From: Corynebacterium tuberculostearicum | GTDB lineage: Bacteria > Actinomycetota > Actinomycetes > Mycobacteriales > Mycobacteriaceae | Assembly (NCBI RefSeq): GCF_030506365.1 | Contig: NZ_CP073092.1 | Location: 868,001-932,000, forward strand | DNA: 64,000 bases | Direction of reading: 5' to 3' | In this document: piece by piece, positions 61,113 through 64,000 of the stretch | Position numbering within the stretch: position 1 is the stretch's first letter | Layout of the letters: each line of letters begins with the position of its first letter | Notes under the pieces: model-generated | The model's database searches: none | Told to the model about the DNA's origin: nothing | Seen by the model: only the letters and a program-made list of their open reading frames with translations | Translations under genes and position numbers: made by a program

Positions 61113-62011
61113 AGCTAGGGTTTATTTTCCGCGAGGCTACCAAGGGTCTTGGCCGCAACCTGACCATGACCATCGCCATGATCATCACCACCGCCATTGC
61201 CGTAGGCCTCGTTGTCGCCGGCATCATGGTGACCAACCTGACCAAGGACACCAAGGAGATTTACCTCGACCGCGTCGAGGTCATGGTCCAGCTCAATGAG
61301 GACATTTCGGCCGGCGACCCGGATTGCACCAGCCCGGCCTGCGCGGATCTTCAGGGACAGCTCGACGCGGATGATTCCGTCGAGTCCGTGGAATACCGCA
61401 ACCGCGCGGAATCCTATGAGCGGTTCAAGGAGCTTTTCCAAGACACCGACCCCGTCATGGTGGAACAAACCTCGCCCGACGCACTGCCGGCAGCGTTTCA
61501 CGTGCGCCTGAAGGATCCAGAAGACGCTTCTGCGATCGATGCGATTAGGGATAATCCGGCGGTAGAGGACGTCGTCGACCAGCAGCAAGAAGTGCGCGAT
61601 GCCGCAAGCAACCTGGATTCTATCCGCAATGCCACCTTTGTGCTGGCCATCGTGATGTCCGTGGCAGCCATCTTCTTGGTGGCCAATATGGTGCAGATCG
61701 CCGCGTTCCACCGCACCCGCGAAACGGAAATCATGCGCATGGTGGGCGCGAGCCGGTGGATGACGCAGGCGCCGTTCGTACTGGAAGCAGTGCTGGCCTC
61801 GTTCATCGGCGTGGTCTTGGGTGGCGCCGGGATTTTCCTGGGCAAATCCCAGGTGGTAGACCCATCCCTGCAGGGACTGTACGAATCCCAGCTGCTCGCC
61901 CCCATGAAGTCCGGCGACCTCTGGATTGCCCTGCCTCTCGTGGGCTTGCTGGCGCTGGTGGTCACCGCCGTCACAGCACATATCGCCCTGCGGTCCTATG
62001 TGCGCAAATAG
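61109..62011 (+). CDS. ftsX: cell-division protein FtsX
   Basis: A 300-residue permease-like protein with four TM segments: TM1 near residues 21-43, a ~130-residue extracytoplasmic domain containing [10 protein letters not shown] (two Cys, possible disulfide), then TM2-TM4 in the C-terminal FtsX domain ([40 protein letters not shown]). It receives the FtsE ATPase signal and relays it to wall hydrolases (RipC in mycobacteria). Confidence 0.95.
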   Translation: MKLGFIFREATKGLGRNLTMTIAMIITTAIAVGLVVAGIMVTNLTKDTKEIYLDRVEVMVQLNEDISAGDPDCTSPACADLQGQLDADDSVESVEYRNRAESYERFKELFQDTDPVMVEQTSPDALPAAFHVRLKDPEDASAIDAIRDNPAVEDVVDQQQEVRDAASNLDSIRNATFVLAIVMSVAAIFLVANMVQIAAFHRTRETEIMRMVGASRWMTQAPFVLEAVLASFIGVVLGGAGIFLGKSQVVDPSLQGLYESQLLAPMKSGDLWIALPLVGLLALVVTAVTAHIALRSYVRK

Positions 62012-62055
62012 CCCGTTTGCTGGGCCGGCTAAAAGGGCACTACACTGCCATAATT

Positions 62056-62559
62056 ATGGCTAAGAAGGGCAAGAAGAATAAGAAGGCGGCGTCCGGCGAA
62101 GCAACGCTCGCTACTAACCGCCGGGCCCGGCATGACTACAAGATCCTCGAGGAATACGAGTGCGGCATCGTCCTGCTCGGCACCGAGATCAAATCCCTGC
62201 GGGAGGGAAAAATCTCGCTTAATGATGCTTTCGCCACCATCGACGATGGCGAGGTATACCTGCGCAACCTGCACATCCCGGAATACTCCATGGGCTCGTG
62301 GACGAACCACAGCCCGCGGCGTACCCGCAAGCTTTTGCTGCACCGCCGCGAGATCGACAAGCTTTACGGGCAGGTGCGCAACGGCAATAAGACCTTGGTC
62401 CCGCTCAAGGTCTACCTCAAGAATGGCTACGCGAAGCTTTCGCTCGCGCTGGCCCAAGGTAAGCAGGACTACGACAAGCGAGAGGATATTAAGCGTCGCG
62501 ACCAAGACCGCGAAATTTCCCGCGAGCTCGGCCGCCGCGTGAAGGGAATCAATGTTTAA
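62056..62559 (+). CDS. smpB: SsrA-binding protein SmpB
   Basis: A 167-residue tmRNA partner for ribosome rescue. Motifs: NRRARHDYKILEEYECGIVL near the N-terminus, GTEIKSLREGKISLNDAF, NHSPRRTRKLLLHR and the C-terminal basic tail KREDIKRRDQDREISRELG. ATG 62056 is the family start. TACACT ends 9 nt upstream and there is no Shine-Dalgarno sequence, so the message may be leaderless. It overlaps the DUF488 gene by 8 bp; ssrA follows 0.4 kb downstream. Confidence 0.95.
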   Translation: MAKKGKKNKKAASGEATLATNRRARHDYKILEEYECGIVLLGTEIKSLREGKISLNDAFATIDDGEVYLRNLHIPEYSMGSWTNHSPRRTRKLLLHRREIDKLYGQVRNGNKTLVPLKVYLKNGYAKLSLALAQGKQDYDKREDIKRRDQDREISRELGRRVKGINV

Positions 62560-62908
62560 GACGGCGAAGGTTCACGACGTGGTAAAGGGCGAGGACACCA
62601 TCCATGGCACTGGGGTGCTGGTGGATCGGATGTGGCCCCGGGGCGTCGCCAAGAGCGACTTAGCCTACGACGAGTGGTTCAAGGACGTCGCGCCGAGCCC
62701 CGAGCTGCGCAAGTGGTGGAACCACGACGAGGACCGCTTCGACGAGTTTGCCCGCCGCTACAAGGCCGAGCTCGACGACAATGATTCCGACGAGCTTGCC
62801 CAATTGCGTGCGCTTGCCGACGCCACCCTCCTCTTTGCCGCCGCCAACCGCACGATCAACCATGCGGTCGTCCTCAAGGAGTGGTTAGAGGAGCACTTGA
62901 GGAAATAA
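62552..62908 (+). CDS. DUF488-family protein
   Basis: A 118-residue DUF488 protein: VLVDRMWPRGVAKSDLAYDE, DVAPSPELRKWWNHDEDRF and RRYKAELD are the family blocks. The function is unknown. It overlaps smpB by 8 bp, so it is translated from the same message, between smpB and ssrA. Confidence 0.82.
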   Translation: MFKTAKVHDVVKGEDTIHGTGVLVDRMWPRGVAKSDLAYDEWFKDVAPSPELRKWWNHDEDRFDEFARRYKAELDDNDSDELAQLRALADATLLFAAANRTINHAVVLKEWLEEHLRK

Positions 62909-62970
62909 AAGCGGGTGGGGTAGTGTTGAACGAACCGTAGGGAAGATGCACTATCCCGTCCCTACAGCAT

Positions 62971-63350
62971 GGGGTTGATTTGGTTTCGACTTCGTGCACT
63001 GCGCCAGGGGAAGCGTGCCGGTGCAGGCTAACGACCACCGTTTAAGCGTCGTAGCAACCAATAAACGCAGAGAAGAACTCTCAGCGTGACTACGCCCTCG
63101 CTGCCTAATTACAGCGACGCGTGTCTGTCAGCCTAGGTTTCGTTCCTGACCTAGATACTGGCATCGACTAAGGAACTAGCCGGCTGGCCGGGTCATCAGG
63201 ACCAGTCGGGACTCTTACTGGTGACTGGGCCCATCATCCGGACGTGTTCGCCCGATCCGGAGGGCCGAGCAGAGATTCTGTGCGGACTGCGCACGGAGAA
63301 GCCCTGGCAAGGTGACGAAGGACCCGGGTTCAATTCCCGGCAGCTCCACC
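62971..63350 (+). ncRNA. ssrA: transfer-messenger RNA (tmRNA)
   Basis: The 5' end GGGGTTG pairs with the 3' CAGCTCC to make the tRNA-like acceptor (with G-U pairs); the T-arm GGTTCAATTCCC is just inside the 3' end, and the encoded 3' end is ACC. The tag reading frame starts at GCA 63067 and encodes AEKNSQRDYALAA, stop TAA 63106-63108. The ALAA end is the protease signal. A strong terminator follows. The proximity to smpB is conserved. Confidence 0.95.
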
Positions 63351-63353
63351 GAT

Positions 63354-63381
63354 AGGCCCCCGAGAAATCGGGGGCCTTTTT
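63354..63381 (+). terminator. terminator of ssrA
   Basis: A perfect 10-bp stem (63354-63363 with 63368-63377), GAAA loop, followed by TTTT. Confidence 0.9.
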
Positions 63382-63559
63382 CCATGCAATGGCTTTTAGA
63401 TCTGCGAACCCTCTCCTGCAGCACTGAGAGGAGGCAATCTCGCAGTGGGATTGAGGCCTTCTATATGGCTTAAGTCTCCCACCGAATCCTGCCTTCTGGC
63501 GCGGAGTAGTCGGCATGTAGTGCGGAAAAGCCCCGAAAAATCCGCCCTGTGCTGGGGAT
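63382..63559. other. non-coding stretch between ssrA and the rRNA promoters
   Basis: I see no gene, RNA fold or repeat that I can support in this segment; it is probably spacer and the upstream activating region of the following rRNA promoters. Confidence 0.5.
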
Positions 63560-63589
63560 TTGTCATTGGTGGAGGGGTTGGACTACATT
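63560..63589 (+). promoter_or_regulatory. predicted rRNA promoter P1
   Basis: TTGTCA, an 18-bp spacer and TACATT. It lies ~410 bp before the window end, in front of the rRNA leader. Confidence 0.5.
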
Positions 63590-63659
63590 AATCGAAGTCG
63601 CCGCGAGGTAGCCGGGAGGTTACTTCCTAGCGAATTTTGTACGGACTTGGTTCGATGAT

Positions 63660-63688
63660 TTGACAGGGTTCATTGAGTTGAGTAAGTT
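63660..63688 (+). promoter_or_regulatory. predicted rRNA promoter P2
   Basis: A consensus -35 TTGACA, a 17-bp spacer and TAAGTT. It is the strongest -35 seen in the window, fitting an rRNA promoter. Confidence 0.6.
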
Positions 63689-63689
63689 T

Positions 63690-64000
63690 GTACGAGCCGC
63701 CAACGAGAGGTTAACGGTAGGTTAATTTTTTGTGGTGTGCGGATGATGTTTGAGAACTCAATAGTGTGCCAATGTACTTTTTATTTTTTGTGTGCATGGT
63801 TGTGTGTTGATTGGTTTGTCTGCCAGCAGGCTTAGTGGTTTGTTGGTTGGTGTGTGCCGGTTGGGTATGTGGAACACGTACCTTTTTGAATGCTGTTTGG
63901 TGTTTCGGCTGCATTGAGATGGATTGGTTGGCATGTGATTGTGTTCAACTTTTTGGTTTCCTTATTTTTGACCCCGTCGGGTTGAGGGAACTGTTTATTT
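63690..64000 (+). other. rRNA operon leader (16S gene begins beyond the window)
   Basis: A T/G-rich leader containing the boxA-like antitermination motif TGTTTGAGAACTC (63747-63759) followed by AATAGTGTG, a sequence common to actinobacterial rRNA leaders. No open reading frame of note; the low G+C and simple TTGG/TGTG runs match leader RNA. Mature 16S sequence is not reached before base 64000. Confidence 0.75.

Noticed and set aside
63196..63516. Minus-strand frame across the 3' part of ssrA
   Set aside because: It overlaps the tRNA-like domain and terminator of the tmRNA; this is a common spurious annotation.

Overview
This is a 64-kb chromosomal stretch of a high-GC actinobacterium, almost certainly a Corynebacterium. 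The evidence is the gene content and order: cysY-cysZ, tobH-manA, tmk-mtrA-mtrB-lpqB, hpf-secA, aroA-rsgA, sigH-rshA followed by whcE/whiB1, the AdnAB/CglK/NudC/UvrD2 block, hisN plus a second inositol-phosphatase paralogue, and prfB/ftsE/ftsX/smpB/ssrA. The species cannot be fixed from the sequence alone. Most of the window is ordinary core chromosome with very dense packing: neighbouring genes repeatedly overlap by 1, 4 or 8 bp.

Layout. 0-2.1 kb: end of an assimilatory sulfur cluster (sirohydrochlorin chelatase, TauE/SafE permease) and the siroheme/cobalamin methyltransferase cobA. 2.2-5.5 kb: sugar-phosphate isomerases (TobH-like, manA), two hairpins and a membrane-anchored Thr/Ser/Pro-rich protein with a possible MtrA operator. 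5.7-16.3 kb: DUF4259, tmk, the MtrAB-LpqB cell-envelope signalling operon, comF, hpf, secA and a secreted protein. 16.3-27 kb: small conserved actinobacterial genes, rsgA, aroA, an SRAP protein, ybaK, sigH-rshA, the 24-residue ribosomal protein bL37, whcE and an RhlE-type helicase. 27-39 kb: one long co-directional block with DUF3152, a TIGR02569 protein, adnA, adnB, a K+ channel, a Nudix enzyme and uvrD2. 39-47.5 kb: a lone cyclodehydratase/TOMM-type protein beside three peptidase-like genes, then UPF0182.

47.6-50.5 kb is the only accessory region. The initiator tRNA (fMet) has its 3' part duplicated (46/47 bp) about 2.8 kb downstream. The two copies bracket an ISL3-family insertion sequence, an orphan lipoprotein and a decayed HNH endonuclease. 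I read this as the remnant of an integrated element that has lost its integrase. 50.8-64 kb returns to the core: a repeat-containing hydrophilic protein, DUF1990, a secreted serine protease, a feoABC iron(II) uptake operon behind a DtxR-like box, the phosphatase pair, prfB, an AbgT transporter, ftsEX, smpB, DUF488, tmRNA, and finally an rRNA leader (two promoters and boxA) whose 16S gene must begin just past the window end.

The most unusual signals are non-coding. (i) Two copies of an 83-bp palindromic element, with compensating changes in the inner stem, lie 36 kb apart; one exactly fills the gap between the stop codons of prfB and the AbgT gene. (ii) About fifteen genes have a -10 hexamer 6-9 nt before the start codon (predicted leaderless), including divergent pairs such as aroA/SRAP that appear to share one symmetric -10. 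(iii) mtrB has no ATG, GTG, TTG or CTG in the stretch where its conserved N-terminus must begin. No CRISPR array, prophage module or recognisable defence island was seen.
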